The notes below the pieces were generated by a model. That model did not search any database. It was given only the letters and a program-made list of their open reading frames with translations, and was not told the DNA's origin. Below are positions 30,783-41,000 of a stretch of 64,000 bases of DNA, in pieces. Numbering within the stretch: position 1 is the stretch's first letter; the number at the start of each line of letters is the position of its first letter. Origin of the DNA: Candidatus Aphodenecus pullistercoris (GTDB taxonomy: Bacteria; Spirochaetota; Spirochaetia; Sphaerochaetales; Sphaerochaetaceae); NCBI GenBank assembly GCA_017694495.1, contig JADIMU010000016.1, positions 52,013 to 116,012 of the forward strand, in the 5' to 3' direction. The position numbers and the translations under genes are program-made.

Positions 30783-31748
30783 ATGTCCATTCTTCTTGGT
30801 GACACTTGCATGTCTCTGATGGAAGCCAACCAGAGACACGGCTACGAAGACACCGAAGCATTTTACAGAAAAGTCGTAAAGCGCAGGCAGACGCTTGATG
30901 TCCTGCCCTTCTATCCCTCTAATCAGGGTAATGTCCATGTCTATACGCAGGCTGTGAAGCTTGGAAAAGGCACTTGGAGGAACGCCAACGAAGGCTACAC
31001 TCAGTCCACGGCAAAGATGGAATCCATCACACAGAACCTCAAGCTGTATTCCACATTCAGCTTCGTATCCAATGACAACCTCGACCTCGAAGGAGCTGCG
31101 GCAAGGGAGTCTGAAGATGACATGATTGGGCGTGGTGTCCTTGAGAGCTTCCTTAATGATGTCATCAATGCGGACGGCAAGAACCCCAAGTCCATCAAAG
31201 GCTTCGCCGGTTACAGAAACAAGGTTGATGACACCCTCTGTCTGGATGCCGGTGGAACGACCACTGCCAATCTGACCAGCCTGTATCTTGCAGAGTTTGG
31301 TCCTGAGACCCTCAATGTACGCTACAACCCCGCCATCACGGGTGATCAGTATGGCATCGGGCTCAAGACTCTGGACAAAGGTGAGCAGCAGCATCAGGAC
31401 AACGAAGGCAAGGTTATGTTCGGATACATGACAACTTTCGACATGACCGCAGGCATCGAGCTCAGACAGCAGGAGTCCCTCATCCGCATCGCCAACATCG
31501 ACACGAAGGACGGAGCATTCCCGGAAGACCTGATTGTCGATGCAATCACGACCCTGCCCTCTTCCGGCTCTGGTGCGGTCATGCTTGCGCCTAGACCCAT
31601 CTATGCAATGTACATGAAGTATGCACTCAACAAGTCGAACATGGCCTTCACTGTCGAGACGATTGAGAACCTCGGACTTGTGCTCAAGTTCCTCGGAATC
31701 CCCATCCTCAGGGAAGATGCCATCCGCATTGGCGAGAAGGTTGCATAA
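30783..31748 (+). CDS. Major capsid protein (HK97-like fold)
   Basis: The 321-residue protein has the pattern of HK97-fold capsid proteins of the Bbp17 type: N-terminal helix (CMSLMEANQRHGYEDTEAFY), E-loop-like stretch (ANEGYTQSTAKMESITQNLKLYSTFSFV, given here in part as QSTAKMESITQ), then P-domain helices and a C-terminal A-domain strand (VMLAPRPIYAMYMKYALN ... GIPILREDAIRIGEKV) that identifies the target site by forcing a specific conformation (typical 'G-x-P-V/I-x-x-x-D' ending). It begins after a 170-base leader and AGGAGA ribosome site, separated from upstream genes by the terminator. Confidence 0.88.
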   Translation: MSILLGDTCMSLMEANQRHGYEDTEAFYRKVVKRRQTLDVLPFYPSNQGNVHVYTQAVKLGKGTWRNANEGYTQSTAKMESITQNLKLYSTFSFVSNDNLDLEGAAARESEDDMIGRGVLESFLNDVINADGKNPKSIKGFAGYRNKVDDTLCLDAGGTTTANLTSLYLAEFGPETLNVRYNPAITGDQYGIGLKTLDKGEQQHQDNEGKVMFGYMTTFDMTAGIELRQQESLIRIANIDTKDGAFPEDLIVDAITTLPSSGSGAVMLAPRPIYAMYMKYALNKSNMAFTVETIENLGLVLKFLGIPILREDAIRIGEKVA

Positions 31749-31759
31749 GGAGCAGGAAA

Positions 31760-32146
31760 ATGTACGACAACAACAACATCTACGGAACAATCAAGCTGGC
31801 CGGAACCTCTGGCGCAGCAAAGACGGCAGATTCTGCCATCAAGGACCATGGTGCTGCAGCGGAGATTGATCAGTACACCCCGTACGCATTCGTCATCAAA
31901 CCCGCCGCATCAGTGACTGGAGCAGTGACAATCAAGGTCATGGAGTCGGATGCCGTCTCTGGAACAGAAGAAAGTGTCACGATGACATCTCCGACATCGG
32001 AGATTGCATTCACCATCACCAACCCGGAGGCGGACAGGGAATACAGATTCCCCTTCCCCTTCCATCACAAGAGGTACATGAGCCTGCAGGCTGGAGGCGA
32101 GATTACCGTTGACCTCTTCGCCGCAGTCGAAAGGCTCATCTGGTAA
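31760..32146 (+). CDS. Capsid cement protein, Bbp16 family
   Basis: The 128-residue beta-rich protein (YAFVIKPAASVTGAVTIKVM, ESVTMTSPTSEIAFTI, YRFPFPFHHKRYMSLQAGG) fits the Bbp16 family of jellyroll cement proteins that stabilise the BPP-1 head at threefold axes. It starts 12 bp after the capsid gene with AGGAGCAGG. The order capsid-cement agrees with BPP-1. Its copy number would match capsid hexamers. Confidence 0.72.
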   Translation: MYDNNNIYGTIKLAGTSGAAKTADSAIKDHGAAAEIDQYTPYAFVIKPAASVTGAVTIKVMESDAVSGTEESVTMTSPTSEIAFTITNPEADREYRFPFPFHHKRYMSLQAGGEITVDLFAAVERLIW

Positions 32147-32235
32147 CAGTTTGTCCACTGGTGCACTGCCGGGTGTTTTTACTCCTTTTCATCCGACAGT
32201 TGCACCTTTTTCACACGCTTAGGAGACACGACCTC

Positions 32236-32808
32236 ATGGAATTCGTCATCAATGACACATGGATATCAGTGGTGAATGCAGCGTTGGAGCTACTCAACAA
32301 ACCGCACCTCTCACAGTTATCTGATTCTGGAGAAACGGCGGCATCTGTAAGACTGCATCTACCCAATGCAGTTGAAACTGTCGCTTCACGATATAGGTGG
32401 TCATGTCTCTCTACAGTCGCAGACCTGAACCGCATGGGCAATGACGATATCGATGGCATGCATTTGTTCCGTCTTCCAACAGACATCGCGTACATCGAAG
32501 AAGTTCATACCTGCGATTACAGGTGGGAGAGAAGAGGGTCATGCATAGCAAGCATGGCTGACAACTGCCGGATTTCATATGTCAGGATGCCCACCGCCCC
32601 ACAGGACCTAGACCCGCTTCTGAAAGGAGCCGTCGAGAATCTGCTGGCATCGCTTTGTGCAATAAAGCTCACCGGCTCGAGCGAGATGCAGAACACTTAT
32701 CTCGCAATCTACGAGAACGACATCCAGCTTCAGATTCAAAAAGAGAAGGAGCTGGTACAGCCATACAAAGGCGACCTTTACTGGCATGAGGAGGGCCATC
32801 TAGGCTGA
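32236..32808 (+). CDS. Tail tubular/adaptor protein (T7 gp11-like)
   Basis: ATG 32236 with TAGGAGA upstream; the frame is open 25 codons further but that region includes the untranslated 32147-32235. 190 residues with the gp11/gp4-adaptor pattern: WISVVNAALELLNKP near residue 7, RLHLPNAVETVASRYRWSC near residue 35 (helices that clasp the portal), and the later PLLKGAVENLLASLCAIKLTG helix. It would attach the tail to the portal. It overlaps the next gene's start (TGATGG). Confidence 0.78.
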   Translation: MEFVINDTWISVVNAALELLNKPHLSQLSDSGETAASVRLHLPNAVETVASRYRWSCLSTVADLNRMGNDDIDGMHLFRLPTDIAYIEEVHTCDYRWERRGSCIASMADNCRISYVRMPTAPQDLDPLLKGAVENLLASLCAIKLTGSSEMQNTYLAIYENDIQLQIQKEKELVQPYKGDLYWHEEGHLG

Positions 32809-34973
32809 TGGCTGAGAAATACACAATCCAGACCAGCTTCGCAGGAGGCTACCTTGATCCAGTCCTGCAGGGAACAGGCCTCACGACGCAGTACAAGATT
32901 TCATGCAAGAAGCTAGTCAACTTCCTGCCTGATTCAAGAGGCTATCTATTCCGTCGACCCGGCACTCGATATGGCGGCTTGCAGTTCGCATCCAGCAGTT
33001 GCCGAATGAGGACAGTCAGGGCTTCCGATGGCCTTCTTGTCGTAATCTTCGTCGACAAGGCCGTATATCTCTATTCGAACAGGTACTCAATCTATTTCTC
33101 CCTTGAGAGTCCATATGGAGCTGAAGACCTCAATGGGCTCAACATGGCAGAAATCAACCACTCTCTTTACATTCTTCACAAGGACTACAGGCCTTATGTT
33201 CTGGAAGCGATTGGCACAGACAGCACAACAGGAGATATCCAGTTCCAGCGCAAGGCCAACTACGATGCCCTTGGAGTCGAAACCGCAAAGGAGCTTTCAG
33301 AAGAGGAGATGATTGTCTTCGGGCAATGGCAGCTCAAGCCGGTCGAGTTCGTCGGAGATGTCGACTTCGTCAGCGACGCCTTCCATCCTACAGTCCAGTG
33401 CTTCAAGCAGGGCCGATGGTTCTTGTCGGGAAGCCTTGCAAAACCTACGACAATATATGCTTCCCGCTCACCCGACTACTCTGTCGATGCAGGCAACATC
33501 ACAGAGCACGACACAAAACAGTTCAGGTTCAACGACTTCACACTCAAGGAAGAATCGCTCACCCGTGTATATCAGTACCTTAAGAAGACAACCACATACG
33601 AGTCAGCAGGAAGTGAACTGATTACAAAAGTGGAATACGACGACTCGGCATCCCGGACGGATGTCCTTCCCTATGACCCAACCGAAGCAATCCCGGAGGA
33701 CGAACAGGAGTCGTCGACCGTCATGTATGATGCAGATGGAGAACCAACCACCCTCGAGACAGAGAGGGTCCGCACTGAAGTGGTGACTTCCGCGACAACC
33801 TATCGCGTCACGACGACCGTGTTGGACAGCCACGCAATAGAGCTCATCGAGAGCGACCTCTTCGGTAGCAGGATAAACTTCCTTTACCCTCAGACACGAC
33901 TGCTTGTCGGAACGCTGAAGGAAGTCAGGATTGATTCTGGAGACATCATCACTCCTGCGACATTCGATACATTCCCCACAATCTCCGGCTCGACAAGCGG
34001 GGTGCAACCTGTCTCATGGCGCAACTTCACATTCTATACAACATCCGACCGAAGGAGAGTGATGGCCGCATACTACGACGACACCGCAGGCGGTTATCTT
34101 GCAGTGGACGTATCACAGACTGCGACCAGCCTCTTCTCATCGCCCATCAGGGAGATGGCGGTTATGGAAGGGATTCTGGAGGTGCTGTGGATTCTGCTTG
34201 AAGATGGAAGCCTGTTGTCGTGTACGTTGAGCGGAAACAGTTTCGGCTGGGCGGAGCACGTCCTTGGAGGCAATGCTGAAATCGTCAGCATGAGCATATA
34301 TCATGACGACGATGACACCGATGCGCTTTATCTCGTGACCGATCACGGACATGCAGACGAGAACAACATACCCATCCTCTATCTGGAAGTGCTTGAGATT
34401 GAGGACCTGACCCATCAGGAGAACTTCCATCTGCTTGATGCATATGTCGACCTTTCCCTTCCAGAGAGTGCCTCAGCAATCGACCTCACACACAACAGGT
34501 ACGAATTCCTTGAAGGCGACACATTGCAGTACAGCGTAAACCACTGGGCAAGCCAGCCTTTCGAGTTCGATGGCATGACGGTTCCGATTACAGCCCCCGG
34601 AGAGAAAAAGGTGACACTGGGCTTTCCCATCGCCGCAGAGGCCATACTGCTACCGCAGGACATCCAGCTTGGTAATGGAAACGTGATGATGATGCACAAG
34701 GCCATCTTCGCATGCGCAGTACGGCTCTATAGGTCCGGAGGAGGGAAATTCTGTTATCTCAGGGATGGCCAGAATGAAGGCGAGATGGAATTCCAGCAAC
34801 TGATGAAGACGGGTGATGAGGCAAAGGACACGCCGCCATACTTCACAGGAATCGTGAAGCTCGACACTCCTTCATCTGTCAGCGAGGAAACCTGCCCATG
34901 TTTCTTCATCGATGTCCCCATGCCGTTGACCATACAAGCCTTCCAGTCGGGCTACAGGATACAGGAGGCATAG
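32808..34973 (+). CDS. Tail nozzle protein (T7 gp12 / podovirus tube B-like)
   Basis: The 721-residue protein begins with SFAGGYLDPVLQGTGLTTQY and KLVNFLPDSRGYLFRRPGTRY, the hallmark opening of podoviral tail-nozzle/hub proteins, followed by a long beta-propeller-like region (repeats of strands such as LLVVIFVDKAVYLYSNRYSIYF). No catalytic motif seen. It forms the tip of the short tail through which DNA and internal proteins pass. Four-base overlap zone with the preceding adaptor gene indicates co-translation. Confidence 0.85.
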   Translation: MAEKYTIQTSFAGGYLDPVLQGTGLTTQYKISCKKLVNFLPDSRGYLFRRPGTRYGGLQFASSSCRMRTVRASDGLLVVIFVDKAVYLYSNRYSIYFSLESPYGAEDLNGLNMAEINHSLYILHKDYRPYVLEAIGTDSTTGDIQFQRKANYDALGVETAKELSEEEMIVFGQWQLKPVEFVGDVDFVSDAFHPTVQCFKQGRWFLSGSLAKPTTIYASRSPDYSVDAGNITEHDTKQFRFNDFTLKEESLTRVYQYLKKTTTYESAGSELITKVEYDDSASRTDVLPYDPTEAIPEDEQESSTVMYDADGEPTTLETERVRTEVVTSATTYRVTTTVLDSHAIELIESDLFGSRINFLYPQTRLLVGTLKEVRIDSGDIITPATFDTFPTISGSTSGVQPVSWRNFTFYTTSDRRRVMAAYYDDTAGGYLAVDVSQTATSLFSSPIREMAVMEGILEVLWILLEDGSLLSCTLSGNSFGWAEHVLGGNAEIVSMSIYHDDDDTDALYLVTDHGHADENNIPILYLEVLEIEDLTHQENFHLLDAYVDLSLPESASAIDLTHNRYEFLEGDTLQYSVNHWASQPFEFDGMTVPITAPGEKKVTLGFPIAAEAILLPQDIQLGNGNVMMMHKAIFACAVRLYRSGGGKFCYLRDGQNEGEMEFQQLMKTGDEAKDTPPYFTGIVKLDTPSSVSEETCPCFFIDVPMPLTIQAFQSGYRIQEA

Positions 34974-34974
34974 C

Positions 34975-35667
34975 ATGGCAATAGCAGCAGTTCTCGGAGC
35001 AATAGGTGCAGCAGTAGGAATAGCCTCTACAATCTCTGGAGGCATCTCAAAGAGCAAGAGCCTTGACCTGCAGGAGCAGCAGCTGGAACTCCAGCGACAA
35101 CAGCTTGAGCTCCAGAAGGAATCATATTACGACAACCTCACCTCAAGTTATTACGACTATATGAGTCTCCTCACCGATGCGGAGACCAACTACTACTCGG
35201 CACAGACGAGCATCAATCAGGGGCTGGAGGACATAGCCTCCAACCAGTACTACCTGAAGCGCTGGAGCGACGAGTACGACTCTCAGATGAGTTCCGCGCT
35301 CTCGACAACCGAACAGGCATGGAGGGAAGCTGCATCCGCACTCGGCAACACAGAAGCTATTGCCGGCGCTTCAGGCAGGGCAGGCAGCGTCAACCTCATC
35401 TCCAGAGGGCAGGATCAGGCAATAAGAGGGCTCACAGGCGGCAGCCTCAACTACTCCCTCGGTGGCCAGCTTGGAGCTTATGTAGGAGGAACTGCTCAGG
35501 ACCTGCTGGCAGAACGCACCACAGCAATCGGCTCCATCGGAATCCAGCAGCAGGCGATAAACACCTATCGCGAGACCATGGCCAGCCTCAGGGAATCAAT
35601 GATCAGCCTTCAGAACACCACCAAGGGAATCAAGGATACCCTTGCTAAAAACGACAGGCACGTCTGA
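34975..35667 (+). CDS. Internal virion protein (T7 gp14-like)
   Basis: The N-terminus is hydrophobic and glycine/alanine-rich (AIAAVLGAIGAAVGIASTISGG), followed by a long amphipathic helix (LDLQEQQLELQRQQLELQ), a Tyr-rich middle and a region SGRAGSVNLISRGQDQAIRG. This is the pattern of gp14-type ejection proteins, which leave the head first and form an outer-membrane pore for DNA delivery. The hydrophobic start and placement just upstream of two larger ejection proteins support the call. Confidence 0.75.
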   Translation: MAIAAVLGAIGAAVGIASTISGGISKSKSLDLQEQQLELQRQQLELQKESYYDNLTSSYYDYMSLLTDAETNYYSAQTSINQGLEDIASNQYYLKRWSDEYDSQMSSALSTTEQAWREAASALGNTEAIAGASGRAGSVNLISRGQDQAIRGLTGGSLNYSLGGQLGAYVGGTAQDLLAERTTAIGSIGIQQQAINTYRETMASLRESMISLQNTTKGIKDTLAKNDRHV

Positions 35668-35678
35668 GGAGGACAGCT

Positions 35679-38057
35679 ATGCCTAGAGTACCATCAGCAG
35701 ACTATTCACCCATCGAGGCAGCCAATCAGGCAAGAGCCAACGCAAGGAAGATTGGCTACTATGCAGCAGATGCGTCCAACTGGAAACAGAAGCATGACCG
35801 AAATGTAAAGAGCATGGAACTTCAGAGCAAGTCTCTGGACATACAGGCAGAAGGACTGGAGTTCAACAAGTGGATGAACGTGGTCAATACGGTTCTTGGT
35901 GTAGCCAGCCAAGGAGTAGACTTTGCAAAGAACGTCTACGACTGGAAGGTCAACAATGCACAGAACGAGCTAAACGCCTATGTGCAGACATCGAGCGACC
36001 GGATGAAGCAGACGCTTGCCTTGTACGGAGACAAGATTGAAGTCAGGAAGAATGATGACGGAAGCATCGAAGTTGTCAAACCACAGGCCCTCATCGACCT
36101 CGAGAAGGAGATTAATGCCGGTCTGCAGGAGATGTGGATTCCTGATGAGCTCAAGCCGTCGGTTCAGGCAGCCATGAGCCAGATGTTCTCCGACAATGAG
36201 CTTGTCTATCTCCAGTCGGCAATCACAAAAGAACAGGCAGCTCAGCAGAGCCTCTTTGAACACAACCTTGACAACGCGGTCAAGGCGGACATTGCCAACG
36301 GACTTGCCTCACCCGTCAGTGCGCTGGCTCTCATAGACAGCAACACGGAACTCACAGAAACAGAGAAGGAGTTGAAAAGGGAATCTGTCGTTCAAGACTT
36401 CACTACAGGACTTGCTAAAAACGAGGTCCAGAGGAAAGCGCGAGAGGAAGGTTATGATGCAGCCTACAGCTACATAGGCACACTACCCTCGGACCTCTTC
36501 GACGTGACGGACAAGGCTACCTTGCGAGGTCTGGCAGAAAGCACTGTATCCGGAGTTGTCACGGAAGCGGAGAATCTCGCCACCAGCTTCTGGACTCAGG
36601 TCGAAGACGGCAATCAGGTCATCAACATGTCAACGCTGAAGGCCGCATACGATGACATTGATGTGCGCTTCTCTGATTCAAATGGTTACAGTTCAGACTT
36701 CCGTGAAGCCTACAGGAATGCCATGCAGACGGCTCAGAAGAGCTGGGCAGATTCAACCATCACCGATACATTGAGCACACAGCTTCAGAACAGCAAGACC
36801 CCATGGACGGTCCTGCAGAACACTGCAGAGGCCCTGTCCAATCCTGATAGTCAGATTTACTCATGGTACTACGGACTTGATGCAGACAGGCAGACCAAAC
36901 TTGCACAGATCAACAGCCAGCTAAACGAATATAAGAAAGTCTATGGTGACCTGCTTGAGACGAGCTTCGCAAAAGATGCAACAAACCTCATGAGACAATA
37001 CAAGAACAACGAGATCGATGCAAAAACCCTCTGGCAAGGCATAGATGCGCTCTATTCTTCATATAGTGAACAAGGCATCACTCAGCTCACGGACTTCGAC
37101 ATGTTCGCCTATTGGCAGAATCTTGCTGACGACATGTTCGCTGAAAGTGGAGTGAGCAGAAACAGCATTGCATCTGACATTGAGAAGGTCTTGCAGTCCA
37201 CTCTTGAATACGAGGACTTCGACAAGCTGTCTCCGGAGCAGCAGGGCTATGTCATCACTGCGCAGCAGGCGGTTTACGCCAAGGTCACTGACTGGCTCAA
37301 GTACAATCTTGGAAACTTCAATTCACAGGAGTATGCCGATTTCATCACGGCGACGCTGTCCGGCTATGACGCCGAATACTTCGACATGCTCGACCGCGAC
37401 CCCGAAACCAGCGGGGTGTTCAGTCAGGATTTCCAGCGGTCTGCTGAAGTGTTCGTGAATGGTCTTGATAAGGGACTGATCTCAATAGATCAGGATGCCG
37501 TCACGGAGGCTGGATACGTAGATCATCTCACATACAAGGACGGCAATGTCAGGGAGCAGGCGACCAAGGCATTCACAACCATCAGGGAACACATGGACAA
37601 CAATGTTGTGGACGCCGGGCTGAAGACAAGCGACCCGCAGATCAAACTTGCCGATGACGGCCACATCCTTCTCGAATACGAGGGCAATGACGGAAGTACT
37701 TGGGTGTTCGATACCAACACGGCAAAAGCCACAGAGACAGTGGCGCCAGAGGCACTCAGACAGGAACTGCCAACAGATGATCTTGAAGTTGTGACTGATG
37801 TGGATAGCAGTCAGGCGATGCAGCTTGGTGCAATCGAGTCGCGTCTTGGAATAATCCGCACCGAAGTCGAGACGGAGATGAACGAGAAAGTTGAAGGCGA
37901 CTCGGAATACCGCATCGATGATGAAGGCAATGTGCTGGTCTACTTCCGCCTGCATGACGGTTCATTCGTCAGCTATGACGAGAAGACCGGAAGAATGGAC
38001 ATAGTCGAATATCTCGACAACCCAAGGTTGCTGAGACCGAAAAAGGAGAATGCGTAA
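35679..38057 (+). CDS. Internal virion/ejection protein (gp15-like)
   Basis: The 792-residue, mostly alpha-helical, acidic protein without signal peptide or catalytic motif. Its N-terminus (RVPSADYSPIEAANQARANARKIG) resembles the start of T7-type internal core proteins; long helices follow (ASDRMKQTLALYGDKI and so on). In podoviruses the gene between gp14-like and the giant ejection protein encodes the periplasmic channel. The C-terminal 130 residues include beta-like stretches (ADDGHILLEYEGNDGSTWVF). Ribosome site GAGGA before ATG 35679. Confidence 0.72.
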   Translation: MPRVPSADYSPIEAANQARANARKIGYYAADASNWKQKHDRNVKSMELQSKSLDIQAEGLEFNKWMNVVNTVLGVASQGVDFAKNVYDWKVNNAQNELNAYVQTSSDRMKQTLALYGDKIEVRKNDDGSIEVVKPQALIDLEKEINAGLQEMWIPDELKPSVQAAMSQMFSDNELVYLQSAITKEQAAQQSLFEHNLDNAVKADIANGLASPVSALALIDSNTELTETEKELKRESVVQDFTTGLAKNEVQRKAREEGYDAAYSYIGTLPSDLFDVTDKATLRGLAESTVSGVVTEAENLATSFWTQVEDGNQVINMSTLKAAYDDIDVRFSDSNGYSSDFREAYRNAMQTAQKSWADSTITDTLSTQLQNSKTPWTVLQNTAEALSNPDSQIYSWYYGLDADRQTKLAQINSQLNEYKKVYGDLLETSFAKDATNLMRQYKNNEIDAKTLWQGIDALYSSYSEQGITQLTDFDMFAYWQNLADDMFAESGVSRNSIASDIEKVLQSTLEYEDFDKLSPEQQGYVITAQQAVYAKVTDWLKYNLGNFNSQEYADFITATLSGYDAEYFDMLDRDPETSGVFSQDFQRSAEVFVNGLDKGLISIDQDAVTEAGYVDHLTYKDGNVREQATKAFTTIREHMDNNVVDAGLKTSDPQIKLADDGHILLEYEGNDGSTWVFDTNTAKATETVAPEALRQELPTDDLEVVTDVDSSQAMQLGAIESRLGIIRTEVETEMNEKVEGDSEYRIDDEGNVLVYFRLHDGSFVSYDEKTGRMDIVEYLDNPRLLRPKKENA

Positions 38058-38060
38058 TTC

Positions 38061-41000
38061 ATGGCAACAATCAACGACACGAACGAGAGAAATATCTCGA
38101 CGGTCAGGGTAACGCCGTACGGCATCAAGAGCGGGTCTGCAGACCTGATAGCAAGCCAGACATCTGAGGCTGGGAAAAAGATGACATCAGCCATTAGACA
38201 GGGAATTGGCACACAGGCTGTCGGAACTGACGTACTATCAACTGCCGCCGTCGACAATCTCAACGCAGTCACTGGCATGATGCTCAATCCATACAGCCCC
38301 GAAAGACGTGCTGCTAGGCAGGATGTCGTTGACAATGAACATCAACAGAATGTTGCAGCGCAGAACTGGCTCGCGACCTTCGAGCAGACCATAGCGCCTT
38401 ATGTGAAACTGTCCGATGCTGAAAAACGCTACTATGACAGAATGAGCCGAGTCTACAGCGAGCGCGGCATGGATCCCGCCGCATTCGCTGAAGACTTCCT
38501 CACGGCCAATGCCATTGCAAACGCCACCGGCATGAGCAGAAGCGAAGTCGTCACATACGCAGATCAGCTCTCAGACTACTTTCTCGGAGTCCCTGCAGAG
38601 CGGAACATGACATGGGGCCGAAACATCATCAACTCTTGGCATCAGGGCCAGAGACAGCAGGACATGTTCCGCCTTCAGGATGAATACCGCCAGCTGTTTG
38701 TCGAAGGCAGGGACGATGACGACCCGCTAGTCCAGCGCAAGCTTGCAGAAATCCAGCAGCTCCAGACTGAAATCGACTACAACACGGACGCCACCCCGCA
38801 CAACTGGCTTGTGAACTGGGTGAGCGACAGCGTGGCTCAGGTACCATACATGCTTTCAGGCCTAGGGGCAGGAGCAATCGGCGCAGGAATCGGTGCGGCC
38901 ATCGGCTCGATGATTCCCGTTGTGGGCACAAAGATCGGAGCAACGGTAGGCAACTATCTCGGCCGCTTCATCTCATACAAGGGTGGATTCTCTGGAAACT
39001 CTTTCTACGAGATGAAACAGGCAGGAATCAGCAACGAGACTGCATTGAGACTGTCTGACGCAGAAGGCATCGTCAACGCGCTCAACGAGGCCCTGCTCGA
39101 TGCTGTATCGGACACGCTTGTCGGGGCAATCGGTGGCAACACGCTCAAGACAGTCCTCTACCCCGGTATCTTCAAGAAGCTTGTCACGAAAGGAAGCATA
39201 CACAACTTCGCAGGACAGATTGCCCTCTATATGGCAGGGCAGGGAACAGGAGAATTCGTACAGGAGGCGACACAGTCCCTCACGACCAGCGCATTCGTCT
39301 ATGCCGCAGAAGTCATGGACAACATTCCACACACAAAGACAACCATGCAGGCATTGAATGACGCACTGGAAGAGGGTGTTGCGGGTTTCGCTGTCGGCAT
39401 GCTCTTCGGACTTCCGGGTGCAGTCCTTGCAACCACGGCAGACGTCAGGACAAGCTCAAGGCTTTTTGACAAGGCTGTTGCCACACCTTCGAGGGAAGCC
39501 TTCATCAATTCCTCAGAGAATGTCGAAGCCGTCAAAGGGATGAAGCTTGCCGGAGAGCATTTTTCTGATACAGACGCAAAAAGCGAACTTGGCAGGATGT
39601 GGGACAATGCTGCAGAGGCCCGCCTCAACCGTATCAAGGCCCGTTCTGAAGTCGCCGGAGACAATGTCACCTCGAAGGAAGGAAGACGATATGCCAAGAG
39701 ACAGTTGCCGCCTGAGCGTCTGGATGGAAAATTGAGGAGCCAGACGACTGTCGACTACTCGGATGATGCACAGAAGACGGCAGAGCTGAAGATTGTCTAT
39801 GGTGGAACGACTCCGACAAGCGCAGACAGCGGAGCTCCATACTATGGCACAGTCAGGATGACTGTGGACCACACACGTCATACAGCCTCAATCGATTCCG
39901 TCAGCATTCAGCCCGGCTATGAAGCACAGGCACAGGAAATGGTCAGACAGGCCATTCAGGACAACGCCCCCGGATATGAAGTCTCATGGGATACCGATGT
40001 CGACATGGAGGTTGCCATCAGGGACGCCCTTGTCAGAAGCAATCCTGCAGGTACTGAGGCTGGTCTCACCTACCCTGCCTCCACAACCACTGGTAGAGAG
40101 GCGGAGCTTGCCGAATACTCATCCCGAATCCGGAACTCCTTCCAGAACCTGTCAGACTCGCAGGTGAATGCAGCCGTCCATGTACTCGACACACTGGCGC
40201 AGCATCATGGAATGAGCATCAGCGAACTGGAACAGCAGTACGCAGGTGGAGACTTCTTCATCCAAGGCGATGACTATGTCGCACAGCGTGCCCGTGGCAG
40301 GCGTGGTGCATACAGACCTCTCTCCATGGAACAGATTGCTCAGGGCGTAAAGGGTGTTATCTATGCAGGTGAGAATGCAGACACGTCTACATTCATACAC
40401 GAACTCTTCCACTTTGCAGCAGACATTGACGAGACTGGACGCAGGGAACTGTCGAGAGCCGTGAAGAGGATGTCAAATGAGAATGCATCCGCCCTTAAAC
40501 AGTTCATTGAGGAGCATCAGGAAATCTTCGGCACGAGACAGGCGGACGACCTTATCCGGCTCTTTTCAAGTCTCGACGAGAATGCAAGCTGGAACTCGGA
40601 ACTGAACGAAGCCATGACATCCCTGTATGAGGCATGGATGGCCAATCATGACGACGCAAACCTCACCCCGGAAGTCAAGACAGTATTGCAGAAGATTGCC
40701 GACTTCATGAAACAGGTCTACCAGACCATCAAAGGCAACGCAAAGCTCGACGCTGATGTTCAGGCAGGCTTCGAGCGGATCATGGGTTTTGATGGAAGCA
40801 AATCAACTTCACAGTCTGGAGCACAGTCTCAGGCTACGGAGCAATCTTTGTTCCAAGATGCACTGCGCGTTGATAAGGTTAACAGCATGGAGTCGGCCTA
40901 TGAGAAGGCTCGCCCGATGATGAGGCAGTTCGACGAGCTTGTACTCGACATGGCAAGAACAGTCGGGCTTGATCCAGAAGCTACATATGAAGGCTTCGAC

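Noticed and set aside
30693..31790. 365-codon minus-strand frame over the capsid gene
   Set aside because: Antisense to a well-supported capsid gene; composition is Cys/Arg/His-rich as expected of a shadow frame.
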